This document shows positions 1 to 7,693 of a DNA stretch of 33,839 bases, in pieces; the first letter of the stretch is position 1, and each line of letters opens with the position of its first letter. Location of the stretch: contig VGZR01000020.1 of assembly GCA_016872515.1 (NCBI GenBank), forward strand, positions 1-33,839, given 5' to 3'. This stretch comes from SAR202 cluster bacterium (GTDB taxonomy: Bacteria; Chloroflexota; Dehalococcoidia; Lucifugimonadales; VGZR01). The notes beneath the pieces are model-generated. The model searched no databases, was not told the DNA's origin, and saw only the letters and a list, made by a program, of their open reading frames with translations. A program made the translations under genes and the position numbers.

Positions 1-1948
1 CATTTGGGTCTGGTGCTACGCCGATGGGGCTACCTAAGCTCGTCGGCGTCGCAGTCGGCGTGGGCGTCGCGGTTGCTGCGGGTGTGTTGGTGGCAGTCGG
101 AGTACTGGTCGCGGTTGGGGTGGGAGTGGGAGTGGGAGTGGGCGTAGGAGGCGGTTGTGGTGTCACTGCATTGGATGGGGCTGAAGCACCACCGGCCCCC
201 GAGGTATTGAAGGCCGTCACCTGGAACGTGTACGTAGTGCCATTGGTCAGGCCTGTCACCGTTGTGCTGGTCTGGTTGCCAGCCACGAATTTGGTGATGC
301 CGCCTGGAGTGGAGGTAACAGCGTACTGGGTTATAGCCGTGCCACCGTCGAAGATGGGTGCGTCCCAACCCACGGTGGCTTGGCCCTTCCCTGCCACTGC
401 GATGACGTTGGTGGGCAGGTCTGGTAGCAAGAAGGGGAGCTGGGCGAAGCCGTAGCCCCGCGTATTGTTGGGTACTGTTCCCCTCGGCGCGGCGTAGAAC
501 TTCAGGTAACCGGCCACCTCATCAGGGGTCGATGATGGGAAGGCATCGAGCACCAGCGCCGCAAGTCCCGTCACATGGGGCGATGCCTGGCTCGTTCCGA
601 AGAAGGTGCCTGACGCCACCGAATCGCCACGATCAGCACCCACGATGTCGGGTTTCACACGCCCGTCGGTCGTCGGCCCATGGCTGCTGAACTCCTCGAT
701 GGTGTCCGTCGTCGCCCAGTTGGCCGCGCCGACCGCCAACATGCCAGAGTTGGCGCTGTCGGTGGAGTTTCCGATGCTCCTTTCGGCCGCAAAGTACTCT
801 ATGCGCAACCCTTGGAACTCCTGCACCTGGATCCAACCCGGTGGCGTCCCTGCAAAGTGAAACACGGCGATGTGGTAGGTCCCATCAACCGGTGCGGTGT
901 ACTCCAGGAACTCGAACGGCGTATCACCGGCGTTGCCTGCCTGGACATTCACGCTCCCGGCTAATGCGACGCTGAAGGACGGATCGAAGAGGTAAAGGTC
1001 AAGGTCCCGAGACGCGTTTGTCCATGAGTCATCCCAACGCAACTGGATGAGGGTTTGTTGCCCGGCAGCTAGAAAGATGCCGTTGTCCTCATCAACACCA
1101 GAGAAGTTGTGATACCCGTTCCCGTTCGGGTCGGCGAACGCGCCATACCACGTGGACAGGCCTTCGTTTCCTGCAGCGTTGACCCAAATGATGCCGCCTG
1201 CCACCGCATCGTCAACGGACACGAGAGGGCTACTGGAGAAGGGAGACGTGCCATCCCCAGGTCCATCCCATCTCCAGCCTACCGAGTGATTGATTACTCG
1301 TACACCCTGCGAAATCATCCAAGCCACTGTCGCCTGCAGGTCGGCTGGTGAAAGCGGGTTGGCGATGTAAAGAGTCACATCAGGTGCGATGTCTGTCACA
1401 GCTTCGGCGACTGCCGTGCCGTGCACGTCTGTTCCTACATCACAATCAGCCACGTTAGCGGTGAAGACCCCGATTGCGGTATAGCAGCGGGCGACTACAG
1501 TGGCAGGAAGTTCGACACCCATAAGGTTGGTGTAGCCAGTGAAACCCGTGTCAATGACCCCCACCTTGATACCCGTGCCGGTGTAACCCCCTGTATGCCA
1601 GATGTCGGCGCGGTGGACAGCGCGCCCCTGGCTGGTCACCAGCGGCTGCGGCGGGATGATCGTATCCACGCTCAGGACTTCAGGTCTTGCTTGAAGCGCA
1701 GTCAGCAGTGAGACGGGCACGTAGGCCTCGATATAGTCGGAGCCTACGTTGGCGACCGTGGCTCCCCGCGAGCGGAGGTAGTTGACGGTCCGGTACACGT
1801 CGGACGTGACACGGATGCTGACGGCCATGGGAGGGGCGATGCGGGCCTGAACGCCGTAGAGGGCGGGGGACGTCGCCTTGGCAGCAAGACTTTCGACCTG
1901 GTGGCTGAGCTCCGAGTCGAGGCGAGAAAAGCGAGGTTTTGCTGGCAT
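1..1948 (-). CDS. Secreted subtilisin-like serine protease (S8) with FnIII domain and Thr-Pro linker, 3' end outside window
   Basis: Reading leftwards from ATG 1948 the frame stays open to the window edge. The catalytic triad is visible: Asp in VGVIDTG (codon 1550-1552), His in DVHGTAVAE (1421-1423), Ser in GTSQASPH (590-592), plus the oxyanion Asn in NAAGNEG. A beta-rich insert of pre-peptidase type (about 1060-790) separates His from Ser. A fibronectin type III domain (about 440-170) and a (Thr-Pro)n linker (about 150-50) follow, as in exported Chloroflexota proteins. The family hydrolyses peptide bonds outside the cell. The start is uncertain: upstream in the same frame lies a signal peptide cut off by a TGA (see 1979-2065), so ATG 1948 or GTG 1954 is only the first start after that stop. 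As read, the protein would lack an export signal. Confidence 0.9.
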   Translation of the reverse strand, partial: MPAKPRFSRLDSELSHQVESLAAKATSPALYGVQARIAPPMAVSIRVTSDVYRTVNYLRSRGATVANVGSDYIEAYVPVSLLTALQARPEVLSVDTIIPPQPLVTSQGRAVHRADIWHTGGYTGTGIKVGVIDTGFTGYTNLMGVELPATVVARCYTAIGVFTANVADCDVGTDVHGTAVAEAVTDIAPDVTLYIANPLSPADLQATVAWMISQGVRVINHSVGWRWDGPGDGTSPFSSSPLVSVDDAVAGGIIWVNAAGNEGLSTWYGAFADPNGNGYHNFSGVDEDNGIFLAAGQQTLIQLRWDDSWTNASRDLDLYLFDPSFSVALAGSVNVQAGNAGDTPFEFLEYTAPVDGTYHIAVFHFAGTPPGWIQVQEFQGLRIEYFAAERSIGNSTDSANSGMLAVGAANWATTDTIEEFSSHGPTTDGRVKPDIVGADRGDSVASGTFFGTSQASPHVTGLAALVLDAFPSSTPDEVAGYLKFYAAPRGTVPNNTRGYGFAQLPFLLPDLPTNVIAVAGKGQATVGWDAPIFDGGTAITQYAVTSTPGGITKFVAGNQTSTTVTGLTNGTTYTFQVTAFNTSGAGGASAPSNAVTPQPPPTPTPTPTPTPTATSTPTATNTPAATATPTPTATPTSLGSPIGVAPDPN

Positions 1949-1978
1949 CCGCACGCCGTCCGGGACGGGGCCATCGCC

Positions 1979-2065
1979 TCAATCCGCCGCCGCGTCCGGT
2001 AGGATGAGCATCAGAGCGCTCGATACTATGAGGAGCGCCAGCAAGATATTGAACCGCAGCCTCAC
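1979..2065 (-). other. Severed signal-peptide reading frame of the protease (ends in TGA)
   Basis: GTG 2065 opens a 28-codon frame, basic at the start (VRLRFN), then a hydrophobic core of about 16 residues, then DAAAD, then TGA at 1979-1981. The frame is the same as that of the protease immediately downstream, so without the TGA this would be a normal Sec signal peptide on the S8 protease. A real nonsense mutation, a base-call error, or programmed readthrough would all look like this. Confidence 0.7.
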
Positions 2066-2172
2066 TGCACACCCACCCAATGGCAAAACTGCCGCTTTTC
2101 ATATCACCGAGCGTTCTGTCCCGTCCAATTCGGCAGGCCTCCCTAGGTGCCAGGGTCGCGGCATTCCGGCGG

Positions 2173-2202
2173 TGGACAGCCGATAGCAGCCTTGACTATA
2201 AT
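2173..2202 (+). promoter_or_regulatory. Promoter of the tRNA-Leu/tRNA-Cys unit
   Basis: TGGACA (2173-2178), 18 bp spacer, perfect TATAAT (2197-2202), about 85 bp before tRNA-Leu on the same strand. Assignment to the tRNAs is by position. Confidence 0.6.
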
Positions 2203-2286
2203 GAGCGCGGAACCCTCATCATCTGTGCTCCCTCGGCCCAATCCACGAGCAGCCTTTGTTGGCAGGGTAGGGGAGCGAGCAAGCGT

Positions 2287-2371
2287 GCAGGGGTGGTGGA
2301 ACTGGCAGACACGCAGCGTTGAGGGCGCTGTGCCTGAATAAGGCTTGGGAGTTCGAGTCTCCCCCTCTGCA
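2287..2371 (+). tRNA. tRNA-Leu (GAG)
   Basis: The acceptor stem GCAGGGG pairs with CCTCTGC with one G-T pair. The anticodon stem CAGCG/CGCTG holds loop TTGAGGG with anticodon GAG at 2321-2323. There is a long variable arm, as in class II tRNAs, and a T arm GGGAG-TTCGAGT-CTCCC. CCA is encoded at 2372-2374. Confidence 0.96.
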
Positions 2372-2385
2372 CCAGGCCCTTCCGG

Positions 2386-2458
2386 GGCGACGTAGCCAAG
2401 TGGTTAAGGCGGGGGTCTGCAAAACCCCTATCCGGCGGTTCGAATCCGCCCGTCGCCT
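2386..2458 (+). tRNA. tRNA-Cys (GCA)
   Basis: The acceptor GGCGACG pairs perfectly with CGTCGCC. The anticodon stem GGGGT/ACCCC holds loop CTGCAAA with anticodon GCA at 2419-2421. CCA is encoded at 2459-2461. It starts 12 bp after the CCA of tRNA-Leu, so the two are probably cotranscribed. Confidence 0.96.
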
Positions 2459-2477
2459 CCAACAATGCACCGCATGA

Positions 2478-2512
2478 TAGTTAGGCCCCCGGACATCCCA
2501 GGGGCCTCACTA
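2478..2512 (+). terminator. Terminator after the tRNA pair
   Basis: A 7-bp GC-rich stem AGGCCCC/GGGGCCT extends outward through one mismatch by four more pairs. It is followed by TATTTT, 17 bp after the tRNA-Cys CCA. The reverse strand also reads as hairpin plus T-poor tail, so it may separate the convergent solute-binding gene as well. Confidence 0.7.
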
Positions 2513-2625
2513 TTTTCGACTCGATTTGCCGTTTTGCCCCTTATCGCTAGTGCGGACACCTGCTCGAGGGTACGCCGCGGCACAGCTAATCGCCAGGGAA
2601 TTAGCGGCGCGAACGCAAATCAGCG

Positions 2626-4392
2626 TCAGCGTCGTTCCAGCCAGGTTCCGGCGTAGTACGGAACCGCCTTCACCTGCCAGTTTCTCAGCTCGGTGGTACT
2701 GGGGTGCATGGGGTACCATTGACCCAGCAAGAGCGACGTGACCTTCTCGTAACGAGCGCTCTGGATTTCCTCGATGATTTTTGTCCGTCGAGCCGCATCT
2801 GGCTCCCGCGCAAAGCGCAATTGCAGATCAATTAGATCCTCATCCCGGACGATGAAATCCAAGGTACCAGAGATTAGATGGTCCTGGATAGGGCTGCCAC
2901 AGCAGTAGTGCTCGAAAGCGTCCACCGCCGCACTGTACGAGTCAGTGTTGCCAAACATGCTGGTAATCGTGGCCCAGTCCAGAGCCGGCATTTCGACGGT
3001 AAACCCGATCTCCTCCATGAACTGCTTGAGCACTGGGCCTTTTGGTGTGAGGACCTCCAAGTCCGTGGGGTTCAGAATCACTGCAGTCTCACCGGCATAG
3101 TCGGAATCGGCTAGGAGTTTTCGGGCTGTCTCGATATCATTTACGTTGTAGCCAATAGTGTGAGTTGTACCATCACTCAGCGTCACGTCGAACTTCGAAC
3201 CGACATGCGTCTCAAGTGGAGTGCCGCACCAATAGACCGCATCACAAACCGTCCACAACTGGGGATCACCCAGGGCAAACATGAAGTCCTCGACTCTTAT
3301 GCCTGTTTGGAGAGCCTGGCGAGCCAGTAGATAGCTGAACGGCGGGATTTGCGGGTTGATGTAGACGTTGGACCGCAACCCTGGGGCATACGTTGTAACG
3401 TGGAGTTTCGGGTTATTGCTGAGGCGAGTGAAAAAGTCTAGCCCGGCGAACTCTAGGACGTCCCACTCACCAGTTTCCAGACCGGCTATTTTGGTCTCGG
3501 GGTCTGGAATTTCCAGGAATTCAAGCGTATCTATGTAGGCTACCGTGTTGCCAACGTATCCACCCGGCTGGAACGGCTCCGTGCGGTTGGAGTATTCGTT
3601 GAACCGCTCTAACACCACCTTGTTGCCCTGCTCCCAACTAACAAATTTGTAGGGTCCTGTGCCAATTCTGTTTGACACAGCCTCACTAAACGGAGTCGCG
3701 GCATCCTCCTCTTTCATCATGGGCATGGCACCGTGGGGTATGCCGAGGATGAAGATCGTGGAGCCGAGAGGTTCTTTGAACCTCCACTTGAAGGTCTGAC
3801 GATTGACGACTTCGAATGCCTCTTCCCCATCAGTGAAGCGACGGATGATGCCGGCCGCTGGAGTCCCTCCGTCCCCCCATCTGCTTACCGAAGCTACAGC
3901 GTCGGCAGCGCCGAACGTATCACCATCATGGAAGTTGGATGGTCTCACGGTGAAGGTATATTCCAGCCCATCATCACTGAGAGACCATGTATCGACTAGC
4001 TGTGGCTGCGCATTCAGGTCGCTATCCCATGCGAAGAGCTGCTCGTAGAATTGCTTCGAGACGTAATTGACGACGGCGAATAGCGAGAACACGGGATCCA
4101 GGCTGCTGATACTGCCATGGCTAACAATCCTAAGCGTACCGCCGAATCGGGGTGCCCCAGCAGGTGGAGGCGTAGGCGTCAAGACGCTGATTTTTTCCGT
4201 CTCGACCGTTTCTTTGACGACTACAGTCTCTTTCACGATTACGGTTCTCACGATCTCTACGGTCGACTCCTTCTCTACTATCTGTGTAACAGGTACCTCC
4301 ACAGTAGTCGCGACCGTCCGGGGTTCGCCGCATGCCAGAATCACAAATGTCGCGATTCCGAGACCAAGAACAATCATCAGAGCCTTTGTCAT
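2626..4392 (-). CDS. ABC transporter solute-binding lipoprotein, family 5 (peptide/nickel type)
   Basis: This 588-residue protein would bind peptides or similar ligands outside the membrane and hand them to an ABC permease. The N terminus MTKALMIVLGLGIATFVILAC is a lipoprotein signal with lipobox ILAC. A Val/Glu/Thr-rich spacer and a TPTPPPAGAP hinge follow. The family 5 fold begins at RFGGTLRIVSHGSISSLDPV and continues through the DGLEYTFTVRPSNFHDGD motif. The start at 4392 is chosen because AGGAGG lies 6-7 bp upstream. A longer frame to 4449 lacks a ribosome site and puts charged residues before the signal. No permease or ATPase gene is adjacent, so the partner transporter is elsewhere or the protein acts as an orphan receptor. 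Confidence 0.92.
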   Translation of the reverse strand: MTKALMIVLGLGIATFVILACGEPRTVATTVEVPVTQIVEKESTVEIVRTVIVKETVVVKETVETEKISVLTPTPPPAGAPRFGGTLRIVSHGSISSLDPVFSLFAVVNYVSKQFYEQLFAWDSDLNAQPQLVDTWSLSDDGLEYTFTVRPSNFHDGDTFGAADAVASVSRWGDGGTPAAGIIRRFTDGEEAFEVVNRQTFKWRFKEPLGSTIFILGIPHGAMPMMKEEDAATPFSEAVSNRIGTGPYKFVSWEQGNKVVLERFNEYSNRTEPFQPGGYVGNTVAYIDTLEFLEIPDPETKIAGLETGEWDVLEFAGLDFFTRLSNNPKLHVTTYAPGLRSNVYINPQIPPFSYLLARQALQTGIRVEDFMFALGDPQLWTVCDAVYWCGTPLETHVGSKFDVTLSDGTTHTIGYNVNDIETARKLLADSDYAGETAVILNPTDLEVLTPKGPVLKQFMEEIGFTVEMPALDWATITSMFGNTDSYSAAVDAFEHYCCGSPIQDHLISGTLDFIVRDEDLIDLQLRFAREPDAARRTKIIEEIQSARYEKVTSLLLGQWYPMHPSTTELRNWQVKAVPYYAGTWLERR

Positions 4393-4628
4393 GCCGGGCC
4401 TCCTAGCCTGATTTGGACTCGACCTTGTCAAGCTCATTGCATCATGCACTGAATCTGCGACCTACGGTCTCGCGTAATGCCGCATACTGTCTACTTGCCT
4501 GCGGCTATTTGTCAAGTTTGTGAAATTGGGTGCATTCGCTGGAGTCCAAAGAGACGCTACGGAGCAGGCGCTGCTGGCTAAACAGGCGCCACAACCGCCG
4601 CGGTGGTGGTACCTGCGCATCAGGCCGC

Positions 4629-5105
4629 TTATCTCGTCTTGTTCCGACTTCTCCCGAAGATTATCAAGCCAACTCCCGCGGCGATTCCAACGATGCTTAC
4701 GCCACGTAGGGCGACCAGACGGTTTCTCAGACCCTCGTAGTCTGTAACTCCAAGAGCGTCTGTTAGGTCTTGGCCCGCCCCACCCAGACCGCCGAGCGCA
4801 GCTCGATCCGATGCGAGTTGGCTTAGCTCTGATTGAAAAATAGCCAGGGCGACGACGGAGGCCGCGAGCAAGATGAGTCCGGCGATGGACCATCTCATGT
4901 CCATAGACACGACGGCTCCCCCCGTCTGCTGAACACTTGTCACTCGAGAGAGCCGCGCCCCACACTTAACACAAAGCTCAGAAAGAGGGGTGGTGGTATT
5001 ACCGCAATTTTGGCAGAAGGCTGTTGCCGCCATGGGCCGTGCCCCACAATTCATGCAAAACTCGGGAGTTCCGCTAAGTTGCTTGCCACAGTTTCAGCAA
5101 AACAT
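4629..5105 (-). CDS. Double zinc-ribbon membrane protein, interrupted by TGA at codon 4
   Basis: The natural start is ATG 5105: GGAGGG lies five bases upstream and the frame reads M-F-C-stop-N-C-G-K-Q-L. The stop (TGA, 5094-5096) sits inside the first CxxC knuckle. Apart from it the protein is a classic double zinc ribbon (first ribbon MFCxNCG...FCMNCG, second FCQNCG...LCVKCG), then two hydrophobic segments (about GLILLAASVVALAIF and IVGIAAGVGLIIFG) and a basic tail. Restart at ATG 5054 would give 141 aa with only the second ribbon complete. Function is unknown; such proteins are usually small membrane-anchored metal-binding or regulatory proteins. Confidence 0.75.
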
Positions 5106-5175
5106 CGTCTCCCTCCTTGATAGTGCGTAACAGCATAAGCCGACCAGGGCTTACACCATCTTCTCGCCTACTGCA

Positions 5176-5241
5176 TGTACTCGTCCAGTGGCGCACCCAA
5201 CGAAAGGAGGCCCACTGTCACTGATCTACTGGACGAGTACA
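5176..5241. repeat. Solo IS-end element, copy 1 (both ends fused, interior lost)
   Basis: The 66-bp segment has perfect 13-bp inverted ends (GTACTCGTCCAGT at 5177-5189, ACTGGACGAGTAC at 5228-5240). Its last 59 bp (5183-5241) are identical to 5535-5593, which encode the C terminus of a transposase. It looks like an insertion sequence reduced to left end plus right end. Confidence 0.7.
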
Positions 5242-5381
5242 CGTACTTGCCTGTTGGCCGCGGACGCTGTACGGTCCGCCGGACGGCTTTATCCGGGTCG
5301 CCCAATGGGGGACAGGTGCGCAACGCCTCTTTCGCTGGTAGAGTTTCTCGCACGAGTCTCCTCTCACGCCTCGTGGCCGCG

Positions 5382-5576
5382 CTCATGGCCGTCTCCGGCG
5401 ACACCGCCGTCGTCGGGGCGTACTCCGACGACGTGGGCCCCAACGACAACCAGGGCTCGGCCTACGTGTTCGTCCGCTCGGGCGCCACGTGGTCCCACCT
5501 GGCCTTAGGCTACCTCACCCCGCAACAGTTCCTGGTCCAGTGGCGCACCCAACGAAAGGAGGCCCACTGTCACTGA
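5382..5576 (+). pseudogene. Chimeric remnant: FG-GAP repeat fragment fused to transposase C terminus
   Basis: The first part of the frame reads VSGDTAVVGAYSDDVGP...GSAYVFVRSG, one FG-GAP/integrin-alpha-type repeat common in secreted Chloroflexota proteins. It then switches without a stop to LGYLTPQQFLVQW...HC and TGA, the C terminus of a DDE integrase-core transposase (IS3/IS481 type). No start codon with a ribosome site and no catalytic core are present, so this is debris from two unrelated genes. Confidence 0.65.
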
Positions 5577-5593
5577 TCTACTGGACGAGTACA
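5535..5593. repeat. IS right end, copy 2
   Basis: These 59 bp are identical to 5183-5241. They include the transposase stop codon (5574-5576) and the terminal ACTGGACGAGTAC. The left inverted repeat is absent here. Confidence 0.75.
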
Positions 5594-5598
5594 TGGGC

Positions 5599-5627
5599 TT
5601 GACACTGCCGCAGCCCGCTGCTAGCAT
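5599..5627 (+). promoter_or_regulatory. Sigma70-type promoter
   Basis: TTGACA (5599-5604), 17 bp spacer, TAGCAT (5622-5627), just outside the IS end and about 300 bp before the TauE/SafE gene. The rest of 5594-5924 holds no convincing gene. A 36-codon frame from ATG 5642 has no family signature. Confidence 0.5.
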
Positions 5628-5924
5628 CTGTAGCTAGTGTGATGGCAAACACAAGCACCTCTGATGGCTACGCCTACCCCTTCCAGCCTGCTGGGACAGC
5701 GCTAACGTCCGCCCGACAGGCTTGCTTCTGTTGTTGCTCCTGTACCGCGCTGTAGCGCGACGCAGGGCGCTTTTCCCTCTCTAGCCTAGCCTCCAAAGCC
5801 TTGTTGCCCCGTCCCGCGTTACAGCCTCGGCGCATCCACGCGCTCGTTCGCCTTCGAGGCACGTACTTTTCGGGACAGGAGATTTGGCGATGAACACAAC
5901 AACGATGAAAGGCAGGCCCGCGAC

Positions 5925-6770
5925 ATGGAGATAATGGGTACAGCCGTCTGGCTGCTCCTCCTTGTCCTCGTCGCGGGTGCGGTGGCCCAACTCATAGACG
6001 GCGCCGTCGGCATGGGCTTCGGCGCCCTTTCAGCCACCATCATGGTCGCCTCCGGAGTGGAACCCGCCGTCGCCGTGGGTACGGTGACCTTGGCAAAGGT
6101 CGGCGCCGGCCTCGTTTCCGGCCTGTCCCACTGGGGGTTCGGCAACGTCCGCTGGAAGTGGGTCGTGCCGCTAGCCGCGTCTGGCATCGTCGGCGGAATC
6201 ATCGGCGCGCTCCTTTTGACGCAGCTTCCCGCCCAGGCCATCAAGGTATGGGTGCCGGTCCTGCTGCTCCTCATGGGCTTCTTGATCCTCTACCGGTTCT
6301 GGCGCACCCGCGCGCCGGTCATCGAGGGCGGCAGCCAGGAACTGTCCGGTGTTGCCCCCCGCGACCTCTTGGACGGCGTCCGAGGGGCCTACCGGAAGCT
6401 GCCCGTGCGTGTCCGCATGTCCGGCCTCGGCACCCTGGCAGGCGGCCTGAACGGCCTGAGCGGCGCCTACGGCCCGCTGGCGACCCCAGCCATCATGCTG
6501 GCCGAGGGCGGACATCCCCGCTACGCCATCGGCACCGTGAACATGGCTGAGTTCTTCGTCTCAGCCGTGGTCTCTGCCACCATCGTTATCCAGCTCGGCG
6601 GCAGCAGCTTCGAGTGGGAGTTCCCTGGCGCGCTCATGATTGGCAGTATCCTCACCGCGCTCCCCGCCGCCTACATCGCCCGCCGCCTCCCGCGCCAACA
6701 CCTCGGCGTCCTGGTGGGCGTCGCGCTGGTTGCCATCAACACCTGGGCGCTCTTCAAGGCCTTCCTGTAG
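5925..6770 (+). CDS. TauE/SafE family anion exporter
   Basis: This 281-residue integral membrane protein has about eight hydrophobic segments in two halves. The N-terminal half carries the family signature QLIDGAVGMGFGALSATIMV, and the second half carries GGLNGLSGAYGPLATPAIML. The family exports sulfite, sulfoacetate or other organosulfur/organic anions across the cytoplasmic membrane; the substrate cannot be read from sequence. Two in-frame starts exist: ATG 5925 and ATG 5934. GGAG at 5927-5930 sits just before the second, so 5934 is also plausible. It stands alone, followed after 22 bp by a dispersed repeat. Confidence 0.9.
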   Translation: MEIMGTAVWLLLLVLVAGAVAQLIDGAVGMGFGALSATIMVASGVEPAVAVGTVTLAKVGAGLVSGLSHWGFGNVRWKWVVPLAASGIVGGIIGALLLTQLPAQAIKVWVPVLLLLMGFLILYRFWRTRAPVIEGGSQELSGVAPRDLLDGVRGAYRKLPVRVRMSGLGTLAGGLNGLSGAYGPLATPAIMLAEGGHPRYAIGTVNMAEFFVSAVVSATIVIQLGGSSFEWEFPGALMIGSILTALPAAYIARRLPRQHLGVLVGVALVAINTWALFKAFL

Positions 6771-6792
6771 CCGTGTCGCCCTCGTTGGCGTG

Positions 6793-6947
6793 CCTTGCAC
6801 AAAGAGCCCAACTCCATGGAAAGAGGGCTTCTCTTGAATCTCCCCTCCCCCTTGACGGGGGAGGGTTAGAGCCTGCCCTGAGCTCGCCGAAGGGGTGGGG
6901 GCGAATCCCTGCTCGCGGCCGTGAAATGGACGTTTCTGTGCGAAGCC
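6793..6947 (-). repeat. MITE-like dispersed element, copy 1
   Basis: A 155-bp unit, inverted relative to the other copies. Its ends CCTTGCACAAAG and CTGTGCGAAGCC form an imperfect terminal inverted repeat. Shared inner blocks are a GTCCATTTCACGG block, a CACCCCCACC block, a CCCTTCGGCGAGCTCAGGGC insert and the palindrome CCCCCTTGACGGGGGAGG. Relatives are at 18141, 19596, 20073, 23421 and 26452. Confidence 0.7.
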
Positions 6948-6957
6948 ACGCAGACAT

Positions 6958-7605
6958 ATGCCTGACCTGACCGCCCGCATCCTCGCCTGTTACACCGGCG
7001 CAGTCTATGATGTGCTGCGCGAGATGGGCATGGCCGATTGCGTCCTGCCCCACGATGTCCGGCCCCTTGACCCGAGGGCCAAGCTCGCCGGCCCGGTGTG
7101 GACATGCAGCGGCTCCCCCAGGCCCGGACTCACCGCCGATGATAGCCTTCTTTCGTGGACGGGGATGCTCAGCGCGGCGCCCGCTGGCGCCGTCGTCGTC
7201 TGCCAGCCCAACGACTCCACCATCGCCCACATGGGCGAACTGTCCGCCGAAACGCTCAAGCGGCGCGGCATCCTCGGCTACGTCGTGGACGGCGGCTGCC
7301 GCGACGTGGACTTCCTCCTCCGCCTCGGCTTCCCCGTCTTCTGCCGCTACTACACCCCGGTGGACGTTGTCGGCCGCTGGAGGCTGGAGTCAATGGCCCA
7401 GCCCGTCACCATCGGCCGCGTGAAGATTTCTACCGGCGACTACCTGCTCGGCGACGCTGACGGCGTTGTGGTGATTCCGCAGGCCATCGCCGAGGAAGTC
7501 GTTGCCCGCACCGAGAAGGTCATCTCAAGCGAGAGCGCCCTGCGCAAGGCCATCCTCTCCGGCGAAGACCCCCAGCAGGCCTACCTCAAATACCGTTTGT
7601 TCTGA
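6958..7605 (+). CDS. RraA-like protein (HMG/CHA aldolase family)
   Basis: A 215-residue protein of the RraA/4-hydroxy-4-methyl-2-oxoglutarate aldolase fold. The family signature GYVVDGGCRDVDFLLRLGFP (about residues 102-121) contains the Arg-Asp pair that binds substrate carboxylate and divalent metal. AGPVWTCSG and GDADGVVVIP match other conserved blocks. Aldolase members cleave HMG or carboxyhydroxyadipate to pyruvate plus a keto acid in aromatic breakdown. Many paralogues have unknown substrates, and RNase E inhibition is relevant only to the enterobacterial branch. The start lies 11 bp after a dispersed repeat, with no clear ribosome site. It precedes a Gfo/Idh/MocA dehydrogenase by 88 bp in the same direction, so a shared catabolic role is likely. 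Confidence 0.85.
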   Translation: MPDLTARILACYTGAVYDVLREMGMADCVLPHDVRPLDPRAKLAGPVWTCSGSPRPGLTADDSLLSWTGMLSAAPAGAVVVCQPNDSTIAHMGELSAETLKRRGILGYVVDGGCRDVDFLLRLGFPVFCRYYTPVDVVGRWRLESMAQPVTIGRVKISTGDYLLGDADGVVVIPQAIAEEVVARTEKVISSESALRKAILSGEDPQQAYLKYRLF

Positions 7606-7693
7606 GCCTGGCTGATTGCGTCTCTGTGGACGCCTCCCCGTCCTTGCCGTAGAATTGCTCCCCGTCAATGGCAATGCTTCTTCGGAGGAACAC

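Noticed and set aside
50-150. Tandem repeat or CRISPR-like array
   Set aside because: The short periodic G-rich sequence is the minus-strand code for a (Thr-Pro)n linker.
1-5105. UGA recoding (glycine or tryptophan) or selenocysteine
   Set aside because: Many genes here end normally in TGA, a TAG is also found in frame elsewhere, and no selenocysteine context is visible.
5642-5752. 36-codon ORF after the promoter at 5599
   Set aside because: No ribosome site, no family, Cys-rich run from low-complexity DNA.
6793-6947. Riboswitch or structured RNA
   Set aside because: The structure is explained by a repeat present in at least five other places in unrelated contexts.
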